Shown here: positions 43,401-51,817 of the stretch, one piece after another
Position numbering within the stretch: the stretch's first letter is position 1
How the letters are laid out: each line of letters starts with the position of its first letter
Assembly (NCBI GenBank): GCA_964606695.1
Contig: CAZSHG010000001.1
Location: 1 to 64,000, forward strand
Source of the DNA: CAZSHG01 sp964606695 [NCBI: uncultured bacterium]
GTDB lineage: Bacteria > UBP14 > UBA6098
Reading direction: 5' to 3'
DNA length: 64,000 nucleotides
The notes under the pieces: model-generated
Told to the model about the DNA's origin: nothing
Seen by the model: the letters and a program-made list of their open reading frames with translations, nothing else
The model's database searches: none
Program-made: the position numbers and the translations under genes

Positions 43401-46400
43401 GGCTGTGTAGCCAGATGGACATCTTATCTACCTGCTCTGACTGGTTGGTTTCCCAGCAAACCTTGAGATCGGTCGAACCGAAAGGCAGAACGGTGTGCAT
43501 ACCGTGAATCATCTGACCGCCGGATGAGGTGGTCATCTGAGGATCCGGCCTTTCGTTGTCGATGAGCACGTTAAGCAGAGTATCGGCGATATACGGGTTG
43601 GTCGGACGGAACCTGCTGAACGCCTCGAATAGAATCGTAGCGTAAAGCTCGTTATTCGAGTAGTCAACCGGCGCGCCGCCAAGCGTCGTATAGTATTCGT
43701 GTAACAGGTCAAGTTCATCATACGGCATCGATACCCAGGTGGTATTGCCGTAAATCGAGATGTTACCGGAATACATATCGTCTTCGAGCCAGTAGAACGT
43801 ATGGTCGTAAGTGAATGTCGTTCCTGCTGGCCACGGTTCTTCGTGCCACCAGACGAGGAAGCGGACTGAATCCGTCTCGGCCAGTTCGTTATCCCAGTAA
43901 GCCGTTATCGGATGCATTCTGTCTTCGTCTTCGTAGAACGAACAACGCGTAGAATCTGCTAAGACCGGGTCTGAAATGCTCCAACCGGAAAGGGTTAGAA
44001 TATCGTCCGGCTCGCCACTCCAGGGATCTACGTGAGCGTCATCGAGAGTATCGATGCGCGGCCAGTAGATCATGCGGTATTCGGGATCGCCGGTTACTAT
44101 GCGGATCGGGTATTCGATCGGGAGCATGTGATTGCCCGCATTGTCGTCGAATCCCTGAACGCGTAGTTTGCCGATACCGTCCATCGCGCCGTCGCCGGCG
44201 ATAACCAAGTAACCGATCCATTCGCGATCGCTGTTCCAGCCGTAGTCGAGAGACTCGACACCGCCAGGAACCATCGGGGAATCGTCGGTTTCAGATAGAC
44301 CAGGACGCGCACTCGGCATAACACCGGTAATATCCCTGTAATCTACGTAACGTTGCGCGAGCGGATAATGGAGACCACCCGGGCCGCCGCCGACCGTTTC
44401 AACCGGAAGAACCGGGAACCAGTGCGTCCAACCGTGCGGCTGGAACCTGACGATGTGACCGTAAAGGTGATCAGCTTCGCGCATGTCCATATTATCGTTG
44501 AACCACAGCCTCACATAAACAGTGCAAACATCAGTGAAGTTGTAGATGCCAACGATGCTATCCTGATCCGGAACGTCCCATGGGAGCTTGAATACGTTAA
44601 TATCCCAGTCGTGCATGTAGGGATCGCCCAGAATCGGAACGCCAAGAGAGTCGTAACCGATTGTATCCATTCCCCAGGTCGAGAGGGCAAAGCCCTTGAC
44701 CTCAGGGAGACCGTTGTCCAGACCCACCTTGCGGCTGGTCTTCATAGCATAGTTGCCCAAACGGTCCTGAATGATAGCTTCGGCGTAAACGCTATCGGCG
44801 ATAAAGATTGTATCTCTATCGAGATGTGTTTCGACCGGAACCGGAATACCGGGACCACTGCGGTCAAGGCCGTGGTATATCTCTATGCCGGGGGTTCCGA
44901 TAGTCATTGTATCGGCAACCGAAAGTTCCTCGGCACAGTTAGCTATAACAAACGCCTCGTTAGACCACAGATAATGTGTAGCCGGATTCCAGACCATACC
45001 CGCGTTCACCGGAGGCATCGTGCCAAAGTCATAGATGACGAAGTCCGATGTAGGATCGACAGCCGGAATCGGCCACTGGGTAGTCCAGTTCGGAGCCATC
45101 AGTGTGCCCGGAGCACAACCGACATGTCCGTCGACTATGTCTTCGAGACGTAGCCTGATGGTATGGTTTGAATCGTGAATGAGTTCGCAGTTGACCTCAT
45201 TGTAGCCGGTGGTAGCGTCCGGATCGCGGAAAACCGCGGTCGGAGCCTGCATATCGACTACATAGTCCCAACGGAATACATACTTCGTGAAGAACGTATC
45301 CGAAGCGAAATCATTCGGCTCACGAACGTTGAACTCGAACCTGATTGCGATGCTATCCAGATGTTGCCATCCAATGATAGTATCGGTCACAAGCGCGGGA
45401 TCAGTTTCGAGAGTATCGATTCTACGAATGGTGTATAGCCACTCTTCGGTCTGATCGATCGGTCCAATATGGAGTCTACCCCAGTCCACACATGCGGTGC
45501 GGGAAGGATAGTAGCTCATGAAGCACGGATCGCAGTGGCAGTCGTAGTATTCGTCGACAGTCCACACAAGCGCGCCGTCAACGTCATACAGATCGATAGT
45601 GATATGCGGAACGCGGAACGGCAGGGTATCCTCATCCGGATCGGTGCCAACGAGACATTCCCAGATGATGGAGTCTGTGCAGGTATAGATATCGGCGACG
45701 ATGAAGTTCAGATCGTTAACCCAGAAATCGACGTAAGGATCCCGGCTCTCCATAAGCGAGGACATACTGCTGTCGCCCTCTTCCCACTCGAGCTCCGGAT
45801 CCATGCCGAGAGGATCGTGATTGATATATCTGCCCATCCATGCGTGCCAAACATTCGTATAATCACCCTTCAAGTCCGGAGGATAATTATAGGTATGAGG
45901 CGGATACATGAAGGCATCGTAGGCTTCATCGTTATACCAACCGACATTAGCAAGCCACGTCTGAGGGAATATCTGAAGACTATCGACTTGAATGAGATCC
46001 CAGTTCGGGTTCTCGTAGTTGTCGTAAGTGGTATCCAACCAGAAGGTCACATCCATAGTATCGACGTTGATGTCGGTATAGTCGTGGATTCCGTAACGCC
46101 AGCTCATGAACCATGTGCCGGGATTACTCCACGAATCGTAGGTGTGCCACCAACGATAGGTGATACCACTGTTAACCGTGCGCTGGGTTGCGGGATACCA
46201 CGGAACGTCCGGGCTATCGCCTGCGTAAAGCTCCCAGCGAACCTGATCGTAGGGCTGGAAGAAGTGGCAGGTAGCCTCGGAGCCGTCGCCGTAAAGCTGG
46301 ACATAGGCACCACGGTCATCGTCCGGATCCTTGATGAGTTCAGCATAATAATACTGATACCCACGGCCGGGGATGTCGTGATAGGCCATGTGAATATCCA

Positions 46401-49400
46401 GCGGATAAGCGCCGCCGCTAAGCTTCATATCCTGGAAGATGATCGTATCGACGTAAGTAACGCCGGGAGTGGTCATCGTATCCGTGAAGATAAGAAGCAG
46501 GTCGGCACCTTCGACGAGTTCCGTGTGCTGGATACCGATATTGGCGACCCACTCGTCGCAATACATACCATGAACGTTGGCGGATACATCGTGAAAATAC
46601 AGATACATAGTATCATTACATACCTGCGACATGTCAGCGCCGGTGAATATCGGCGGATGACAATCCACGAAGAAGTTCCAACGCGCAATGTGCGATACTT
46701 CGTAGTATAGATAATCCGGATCGAGTCTGTCGTAACCGCTGTTGCGACTCGGGACTTCGCAGTCCACGAAATGGGCAAGCGAACCATCCGAGCAGAAGAG
46801 CGAGTAGCTGGCAGAGTCGAATTCGGCCGGTGTCCAGGGATCGTTATCGTCGTCCCAACCCGTTACCGGACCGGCCACGCCATCCTCGGCCTGACAATCG
46901 GTGATTGCGTTGTCCCAGGCGTAAACGGTTACACAAACCTTATCGCCCGGACGGAAGTGAGCTTCGTCTGTATCTGTCCTATAAGGATCCCAGGTTACTC
47001 TGAGTCCCCACTCGTTATACTTCTTGGTCAGGTTGAGTCCGACAGCGTCGGGTTCGCCCACGCAGAAGTTACGGCCGTCAGGAATAGATCCTGCGCCGGT
47101 ATGATAGTAGGGGTGCCAGCTTCCATCACAGCCACGAACCTTTAGATTAACGCAGAGGCGAGCTTCCTCATCGAGACTACCGGAATAAACACCGGAAGTT
47201 CGATTATATAGCATATCCTCGACATCGAGGTCATACATGCTACATGCAATCTGATCGTAGATGTTAAGAGTGATGATCTGGAAACTGTCCGAGGTAACCC
47301 ACTGATCCGGAGGATAGTAGAAAGTATCCGGTGCAGTCGGGCCTTCGAGGTCGATACGAATTATACCAAGAGTGTCGTAGGCATACTCGGTATAATAGGA
47401 ACAGATACCAACGGCTTCCCACATAACAGGAACATGATTGTCCTGAGTATTGCGGGTTCCATAGTTACCGTCGGCACCATTTGCGATACCCCAGGAACCG
47501 GACGGATGCGGGTCGATAACCCAGGCAGGCTCGTTCCAGTATGGCGGAACGAGCGTCCAGTCACCTATCATGCAGGTATCCCAGCGTTGTCCGTAATCGG
47601 GATCGTCAACGAGCTCGGTAAGGAGCACATAGACGAAATCGCCGGAAGCAAACGGGACAAGGCCCGCCCAGCCGGGATGGTAAGTGATCAATTCCTCGAA
47701 ATTGATCCACATCCTGGCATCGTAGCCGTTGTTTTCCTCGTCGATCCAAACACCATAGTTAACATCGTTTTCATTAACGATAATGGTGTCCCAATCGCCG
47801 GTGCAATGCTCGATAGCGAAGGTGATCTCGAAGTCGCGCCAGTTGATACCGGCACCACCCATACCACCAGGCCAGATATCGATTCCGTGGTTCGTGCGGT
47901 CATGAACGGCGTGATAATCATCATAGACGTCCAGTAAAAGCGTGGGCAGGCTGTCTGCAACCCAGCGCCAATACACATAGGAGCCTTCGATGTAGTCGCG
48001 TCGAACGTTAGAACCGGCAAACTCCATAGTCTCGTTGTCGTGTCCTTCGGGAGACGGACAATTGAGCTCGGCGTTCGGACCCGAAAGGTCAACCTTGAAG
48101 GTCCAGATAGTGTCGTTAACTACGCCGGGTGAGAAGGTAAAACCATAGTCATACCTGAAGTTGTTGGTTCTGCTGAAGCAACGGAACAGCACCTGAACGT
48201 AAGCGCCGTCGTCGAACATCGGAAGAACGACTGTGCCAGTCCTGGTTGTGTCGTTACCAACCATAACCACGAATGAGTCGGTTCCACATGCCGGATGAAT
48301 CCAGGTCGCGAAAGCCTCGCTGTGGATATTATCCATAGTAGTCCAGCCTGAAGTGCTCCAGGGGCCACTACCGGAATTTCGCCAGCTGTGCTTAAGTTGC
48401 CAGAGCCAACCGGTTTCGTTGCCGCCGTTTGTGTCGTCGTAAGCGTATTCGAGAGGATTACGCCAGATAATCGAGTCTATACGACCCGGGAACTGACTAC
48501 CCGGTGATGTTCCGAGGAATTCATCATTAATATAACGAATCTCCATGAACGCTGAGTCAACACAAGTTCCGAAATCCTGAGTGGTAACAGAAATCGGCTG
48601 TTCTTCGTCCGCGGTGAAGATCGAATCGTTGATCTCCTCGCAGAGAACGCTGTCCGAATACCAGTCGTTGGTGGAAATCAGATTTCTCGGCCACAACTGC
48701 TGAATGAACGGCGGAATTTCATCCCAACCCTTGATCATTTCACTGCGAGCCCAACGGCTTGCATCTGCAGGATCCGGGTAAGGATTACCATGAAGAACAT
48801 CGGTGAGCGTGGAGGTCATATCGACCAGGTCGATGATCGGTGCGTTGTAGCGATAGCAGATCAGGTCTTCACGATCAGCGATTTCAACATAGAATGAGTC
48901 TGAATTAGAAATACCCTCGATACCACCGATTACATCGCCACACTCGTGGCATCCAGCCATCTGAAGAGCAACCCAGATACGATAGAACGGCAATCCATAG
49001 AGTGCGCTATTGAACGTTCCCTCATAAGGAATATTGATAGCGTCCTCGAAATAGAAAGTCGTGCTCCACCATTTCCAGCCATTGGCCGCGGTAGAATCGA
49101 GGCTCCACTTGTTGGCTTCCAACAGTGTGTCCTCAGTATGCGACGGACTGGAAGGATCATAGGTGTCCCTCGGCTGAATGAGGGTGTCGATGATCAATTG
49201 CTCGGCAATACCCATAATATCAATACGATCGAGAATATCAACATCGGAAAGCGCGGTTACGCCCTTGTCGATGTAGAACTGGACACCGGTGAGAGTGTCC
49301 GACTCGGTCACGTCGACACTATAATGTATCGCCGTTGACTCGGGATGAATCGGGGTTAAGTCTTCGTTCGGATCGAAGTCACGCGATCCAAACAACGTCA

Positions 49401-49752
49401 ATTTGACGCCCCGGAGTTCAACGTTCTCAGTTCCTGAGAGTAAATCCAGGCGAAGAACCACGTTCTCGTGGCTCATACGAACGGGAACTTCCTCCCCGGT
49501 CGGGCTTAGCTCAAAGCTCGCACGTCTCCACGTGCTTGCTGGAGTATAGCTGGACACGGTCGAATAATCGGTCGTGTACCAGGAAGGAATATTGTCACCG
49601 TAATCGGGTCCACCTGGTGTCCCCTCTGGTGTAACAACGTTGAAGGCGTTGCAGTACTGCCAGTCACTTCCACTCCCTCCTTGCGCGAATATCGCGCCGG
49701 CGGTCAAAAGAAAACTTAGCAGTAGGGCTGCAAATACGGTTTTTTTACCCAT
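40423..49752 (-). CDS. Giant secreted surface protein with Ig-like repeats and T9SS-type tail (3109 residues)
   Basis: A signal peptide (MGKKTVFAALLLSFLLTAGAIFA) precedes a very acidic, tryptophan- and tyrosine-rich protein. At least eight linkers of the form hydrophobic-hydrophobic-D-x3-P mark long Ig-like repeats, near residues 554, 802, 1031, 1500, 1678, 2066, 2427 and 2635 (for example FKVDLSGPNAE, YVVDMQAPTAV, ALVDIEAPTID). Near 2745-2840 a duplicated WNLI module occurs (CTDWNLIAISVE; EAGWNLIGATW). The tail is a Por/T9SS sorting domain (LPNPFNAVTAIKYEL, VTLEVYSVLGQKVATL, PSGIYFYKIS, RKMTLMK). Likely an abundant surface-layer or adhesin-like protein. AAAGGAGAAGG precedes the ATG and two promoter-like sites lie upstream. 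Confidence 0.9.
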   Translation of the reverse strand: MGKKTVFAALLLSFLLTAGAIFAQGGSGSDWQYCNAFNVVTPEGTPGGPDYGDNIPSWYTTDYSTVSSYTPASTWRRASFELSPTGEEVPVRMSHENVVLRLDLLSGTENVELRGVKLTLFGSRDFDPNEDLTPIHPESTAIHYSVDVTESDTLTGVQFYIDKGVTALSDVDILDRIDIMGIAEQLIIDTLIQPRDTYDPSSPSHTEDTLLEANKWSLDSTAANGWKWWSTTFYFEDAINIPYEGTFNSALYGLPFYRIWVALQMAGCHECGDVIGGIEGISNSDSFYVEIADREDLICYRYNAPIIDLVDMTSTLTDVLHGNPYPDPADASRWARSEMIKGWDEIPPFIQQLWPRNLISTNDWYSDSVLCEEINDSIFTADEEQPISVTTQDFGTCVDSAFMEIRYINDEFLGTSPGSQFPGRIDSIIWRNPLEYAYDDTNGGNETGWLWQLKHSWRNSGSGPWSTSGWTTMDNIHSEAFATWIHPACGTDSFVVMVGNDTTRTGTVVLPMFDDGAYVQVLFRCFSRTNNFRYDYGFTFSPGVVNDTIWTFKVDLSGPNAELNCPSPEGHDNETMEFAGSNVRRDYIEGSYVYWRWVADSLPTLLLDVYDDYHAVHDRTNHGIDIWPGGMGGAGINWRDFEITFAIEHCTGDWDTIIVNENDVNYGVWIDEENNGYDARMWINFEELITYHPGWAGLVPFASGDFVYVLLTELVDDPDYGQRWDTCMIGDWTLVPPYWNEPAWVIDPHPSGSWGIANGADGNYGTRNTQDNHVPVMWEAVGICSYYTEYAYDTLGIIRIDLEGPTAPDTFYYPPDQWVTSDSFQIITLNIYDQIACSMYDLDVEDMLYNRTSGVYSGSLDEEARLCVNLKVRGCDGSWHPYYHTGAGSIPDGRNFCVGEPDAVGLNLTKKYNEWGLRVTWDPYRTDTDEAHFRPGDKVCVTVYAWDNAITDCQAEDGVAGPVTGWDDDNDPWTPAEFDSASYSLFCSDGSLAHFVDCEVPSRNSGYDRLDPDYLYYEVSHIARWNFFVDCHPPIFTGADMSQVCNDTMYLYFHDVSANVHGMYCDEWVANIGIQHTELVEGADLLLIFTDTMTTPGVTYVDTIIFQDMKLSGGAYPLDIHMAYHDIPGRGYQYYYAELIKDPDDDRGAYVQLYGDGSEATCHFFQPYDQVRWELYAGDSPDVPWYPATQRTVNSGITYRWWHTYDSWSNPGTWFMSWRYGIHDYTDINVDTMDVTFWLDTTYDNYENPNWDLIQVDSLQIFPQTWLANVGWYNDEAYDAFMYPPHTYNYPPDLKGDYTNVWHAWMGRYINHDPLGMDPELEWEEGDSSMSSLMESRDPYVDFWVNDLNFIVADIYTCTDSIIWECLVGTDPDEDTLPFRVPHITIDLYDVDGALVWTVDEYYDCHCDPCFMSYYPSRTACVDWGRLHIGPIDQTEEWLYTIRRIDTLETDPALVTDTIIGWQHLDSIAIRFEFNVREPNDFASDTFFTKYVFRWDYVVDMQAPTAVFRDPDATTGYNEVNCELIHDSNHTIRLRLEDIVDGHVGCAPGTLMAPNWTTQWPIPAVDPTSDFVIYDFGTMPPVNAGMVWNPATHYLWSNEAFVIANCAEELSVADTMTIGTPGIEIYHGLDRSGPGIPVPVETHLDRDTIFIADSVYAEAIIQDRLGNYAMKTSRKVGLDNGLPEVKGFALSTWGMDTIGYDSLGVPILGDPYMHDWDINVFKLPWDVPDQDSIVGIYNFTDVCTVYVRLWFNDNMDMREADHLYGHIVRFQPHGWTHWFPVLPVETVGGGPGGLHYPLAQRYVDYRDITGVMPSARPGLSETDDSPMVPGGVESLDYGWNSDREWIGYLVIAGDGAMDGIGKLRVQGFDDNAGNHMLPIEYPIRIVTGDPEYRMIYWPRIDTLDDAHVDPWSGEPDDILTLSGWSISDPVLADSTRCSFYEDEDRMHPITAYWDNELAETDSVRFLVWWHEEPWPAGTTFTYDHTFYWLEDDMYSGNISIYGNTTWVSMPYDELDLLHEYYTTLGGAPVDYSNNELYATILFEAFSRFRPTNPYIADTLLNVLIDNERPDPQMTTSSGGQMIHGMHTVLPFGSTDLKVCWETNQSEQVDKMSIWLHSLIDDSNYMLYPAGGAPGLDFGIVDATSPLYYDPVDEVICLEYSDPSGLPAGMWTLSWQAFDGIHVVDTAESGVIGDYWQYYHPDCEFDFFDEDTLTILRPPFLARGDNLMDALNSVSANYPAVMESDDIFPWWDSAMEDMWPDWPTWGWIDTAAIAAAGMPDLWRVDSLHRVPQIMPVVQLTTFNNPDYSSGDPDPLMHPYVESGGYPGDSLYVLLEKLPTDIYVEYIDLNIQDYWGGNISGSNLEINVRLDDDDTVMVEGRTYWVYKWDVDDQDNRYDGLVTITATEHTFSIADSVYHDWDHLAYILLDTYDPTYEVSMLRSDDLTVPYKAINPIDYPDEVYIWVVNADEFLIDIDWDETVFDPATAGDPVSYWNYGNYIYTRMWDHWRITIDGMPHYGDDFDDPNDHLEARLWDDDLDAWDIHHPFWRQPDYMNGAMTPSSYEDADPIYTFGNQLAFFGDDVYTYEWDVAGLPEGLDAQGIAYLLGKARDAAGNVLDYSEARLSTSEGKLALVDIEAPTIDSALVLATGENFTAYVDAIWDNFLEDNFTNELGDGYVYVMVTVDTVGGFVEIGPFWVDETGAVATTPWGPVAPTPGDVVEVCAYDLAGNETCIDVDVVPEEHCCTYELCTDWNLIAISVEPDTTVDVFGGAPVYEMIGGTYIPVSAGTPLEAGMGYAVYPSSDMEVTLCGAPVESFDVTLEAGWNLIGATWTDVLFTAPDTDPAGAIDPTETRWYECGVDYHLTTTLEHCRGHLVMVTDPSGCVLHVPGARGGKVVYTVKDGQFAPLFTGKLVTDSRTLTFGAADIATENFDRGIDHYAVPAHVGQSEFVLGGGYDTDYRTTDSKIEWTVNATSNYRATLEVEGDWIVSLNGATYGDGDVVEITPGSHKLVADRVAIPDAFALGQNLPNPFNAVTAIKYELPTDTRVTLEVYSVLGQKVATLINGEQEAGYRSVVWDGSDDEGRPVPSGIYFYKISAGDFKATRKMTLMK

Positions 49753-49897
49753 AACGCCCTTCTCCTTTCCTTGTTTTAAGTGTTTTTAGAAACCCTAACA
49801 CGTAATGTGCGATTTGGAATTTCCATTTACAGTTACCTAATTTTCTCAAAAGCATCTGTTCTTTTGCCTTTCGATTAATAAATAGCAAACATACCTC

Positions 49898-49911
49898 GCC
49901 GACCTTTCGGC
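49898..49911 (-). promoter_or_regulatory. Hairpin in the 5' leader of the 3109-residue protein gene
   Basis: GCCGA, loop AAGG, TCGGC: a perfect 5-base stem at the very start of the transcript from the 49923-49951 promoter. A 5'-terminal stem of this kind can protect an mRNA from decay, which would suit an abundant protein. No larger conserved structure is visible to me. Confidence 0.4.
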
Positions 49912-49922
49912 AGGTTTGGTCT

Positions 49923-49951
49923 AAAATAATTCTGTAACCCTATACTGTCAA
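49923..49951 (-). promoter_or_regulatory. Main promoter of the 3109-residue protein gene
   Basis: On the minus strand TTGACA (49946-49951), 17 bases, TATTTT (49923-49928). The -35 box and spacing are ideal. It gives a leader of about 165 bases. Confidence 0.7.
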
Positions 49952-50091
49952 GACCTTTTTTGTTCTCCTTCTATGCCCTTATTAAAAGGCGGTTGCGGAC
50001 ATGGCCTCTCTTATCTCCGTCGAAATCGAGGTTGCGAGTCCGGTTATTTTTTGAGAGCCATATAGCTTCAATTCGACGGATACGTTACTCA

Positions 50092-50119
50092 AATATACTT
50101 TTCAAATCGCACAAGTCAA
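50092..50119 (-). promoter_or_regulatory. Second, upstream promoter of the giant gene or of a small RNA
   Basis: On the minus strand TTGACT (50114-50119), 16 bases, TATATT (50092-50097). The transcript would begin near 50085 and run through the 9-base inverted repeat towards the main promoter, giving either a long leader of about 330 bases or a separate small RNA. Confidence 0.55.
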
Positions 50120-50249
50120 CCAAAAAATTTGTTTTTTTTGATTTTTTTTATTGGCCTAATTCGTTGATATAAACCACGATTACCCCGCTATCCTTATTAA
50201 TCAGTTTAAGTAAATTGTCCGCATCTTGTTTAATATCAATAAATTACAG

Positions 50250-51764
50250 CTATAGCGTAATCGACGGATAAAACGTAAAGTCAAACTGCAAATCGAGTTG
50301 CCAGTAATCGCCCGTTTTTCCCTCGATGTGGTTTTTGTTCTCCTGATGACCATATTCCAGTCCGAAATTCCAAAATCCATATTTTCGGTAAAATCCGCTC
50401 CAGTCGATTTGAAAACCGGTCGTTTTTTCGACTACCCCGGTGGGGAACGGTTCGGAGTAAGGCCCTTCCACGTCCATCCAGGGCTCAGTCCATATAGCGG
50501 TTACCCTACCCGTCCCCTTGCGGAAATAGAAACACTCGATATCCAAAAGAAGTTCCGGCATCACGAAGAAATCGATACCAAAACTGCTTCTATCGTAGTC
50601 GTTGCCGTATTCACTGCCGAGGTATCGATCCATGAACAGGTATCGATTCCATATCTCGTTCTGGTTATATGTCCAGTTTGTAACACCCTCGTATCTCGCC
50701 CTGAAGGTAACCCATTTCGAAAAAATCGCCGCTCCCCAATCGAGTTGGCCGGCAATTCCAATTTCCGGCGGTTCCTGGTCGCCCTGCGTTTTCGCTTCCA
50801 CCTGGATATCGTCCACCAACACTTCGCCGGAAAACCTGACCGGCGGGAAAAGCACCTGGAAATCTCCGCCAAGCAATGTGTTGTCGTCCAGGCCGCGATT
50901 CAACTGCTCCGCGTGGAACCAGTAGAACGGCACCAGATAAATCACCTCCGGCGACCGCCCCGGCCCGCCGTAGAGAACCTCCTCATGAAGCGCTACAGTG
51001 ACGTGTTTCGATATAAATTCAATACGATGGCCGCTTAAGTATCGATTTGCGTTTCGAGATATATAGATATCTTCCGCAAGATATTCGTAGTAACGCATAG
51101 GGTCGAGGAATCCGCTGAATCCGGTGAGTCGGAAGGGGCCGAACCAGATTTCATAGTCCAGCCTTTCAAATGGGTCGTGCGCCTTGCCCAGGATTAATCC
51201 CTCGCCCCATAAAAGGTAATCCTTACCGAACTGAACACGCCAGTCGTCTCCCGACGTGCCGATATAAACCTGGTCGGGACGCCCGGCAAATCCAGCCCAT
51301 TGCCGGCCTCGATAATTCTCCTGGTGCGCCCACCTGAGGTTGACTATATAAGAAACGTATCCCTCGACAATCCCTTTCTTCATACCGCCGCCGAGTCTGA
51401 GGGTGGGATACAGCCTGTCGTCGGGGTCTCCTGGATTATTGAGAATGCCATTAACTCCAGGTTCGATAAAAAAACTTATCGTATCACGTTTTGTGGCGGT
51501 TCTCATAAGTTGATACCGCAGTTTCTCCGCCCAGAATCCGGACGCACCTTCGAGGTTGTCCGGCAGTGTTTCCAGGATAACTCCGGATCTATCCGGCCAG
51601 GTGTTGGGTTGCGTCTCGATTTTCCCTCGTAGTTCCAATTCGCGATATACGTCGATAATAGGCCACCTGTCGCCGAGATTCCTGCCGCTTATCGAAAAAA
51701 GGCTGTTTACCAAAAACAATAAGGCTAAAAGGGTAGATATTTTTCGGATTCGACAGGCGTTCAT
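50250..51764 (-). CDS. Capsule assembly Wzi-like outer-membrane protein
   Basis: The start at 51764 is chosen because AGGAAAG precedes it and the signal peptide (ISTLLALLFLVNSLFSIS) follows; an ATG 33 bases upstream has no ribosome binding site. The 504-residue protein has a helical N-terminus (about 30-90, VYRELELRGKIE) and a beta-barrel pattern with the Wzi marks FGKDYLLWGEGLILG, HRIEFISKHVTVALHEEVLYGG, PFYWFHAEQL and VDDIQVEA. Wzi binds capsular polysaccharide on the outer surface. It ends in YPSITL with no T9SS tail. It lies downstream of the polysaccharide genes, 53 bases from the glycosyltransferase. Confidence 0.8.
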   Translation of the reverse strand: MNACRIRKISTLLALLFLVNSLFSISGRNLGDRWPIIDVYRELELRGKIETQPNTWPDRSGVILETLPDNLEGASGFWAEKLRYQLMRTATKRDTISFFIEPGVNGILNNPGDPDDRLYPTLRLGGGMKKGIVEGYVSYIVNLRWAHQENYRGRQWAGFAGRPDQVYIGTSGDDWRVQFGKDYLLWGEGLILGKAHDPFERLDYEIWFGPFRLTGFSGFLDPMRYYEYLAEDIYISRNANRYLSGHRIEFISKHVTVALHEEVLYGGPGRSPEVIYLVPFYWFHAEQLNRGLDDNTLLGGDFQVLFPPVRFSGEVLVDDIQVEAKTQGDQEPPEIGIAGQLDWGAAIFSKWVTFRARYEGVTNWTYNQNEIWNRYLFMDRYLGSEYGNDYDRSSFGIDFFVMPELLLDIECFYFRKGTGRVTAIWTEPWMDVEGPYSEPFPTGVVEKTTGFQIDWSGFYRKYGFWNFGLEYGHQENKNHIEGKTGDYWQLDLQFDFTFYPSITL

Positions 51765-51817
51765 TTTCTTGGATTCTTTCCTTATACTATATAACATTCC
51801 AGATGGTGTTTTTTTGA

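Larger units (their letters stand above)
49753..50249 (-). other. 497-base leader region of the 3109-residue protein gene
   Basis: No protein gene is supported here. On the minus strand it holds two promoter-like sites (50092-50119 and 49923-49951), a small hairpin GCCGA-AAGG-TCGGC (49898-49911) just downstream of the second, and a 9-base inverted repeat TCCGTCGAA/TTCGACGGA (50016-50024 and 50072-50080) inside the first transcript. A seven-codon reading frame (50002 to 49982, ATG with AGAGAGG upstream) lies between them. An AT-rich stretch at 50120-50155 (runs of A and T) may help to end the Wzi-like gene's transcript. I do not recognise a known riboswitch class. Confidence 0.5.

Noticed and set aside
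44353-45153. 266-codon open frame on the plus strand, opposite the same gene
   Set aside because: Same reasons: arginine- and valine-rich antisense translation without a domain.
45469-46710. 413-codon open frame on the plus strand, opposite the 3109-residue gene
   Set aside because: It has no recognisable domain or signal and no convincing upstream site, and it lies fully inside a strong coding region. The base composition of the sense gene keeps antisense stops rare.
49860-49930. Possible cyclic-di-GMP (GEMM-type) riboswitch in the leader, prompted by AAACC and GAAA elements
   Set aside because: The second conserved half and the tetraloop receptor pattern could not be found; only a 5-base stem is certain.
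49985-50060. tRNA-like piece with GGTTGCGAGTCC resembling a T arm
   Set aside because: No matching acceptor, D or anticodon arms around it.
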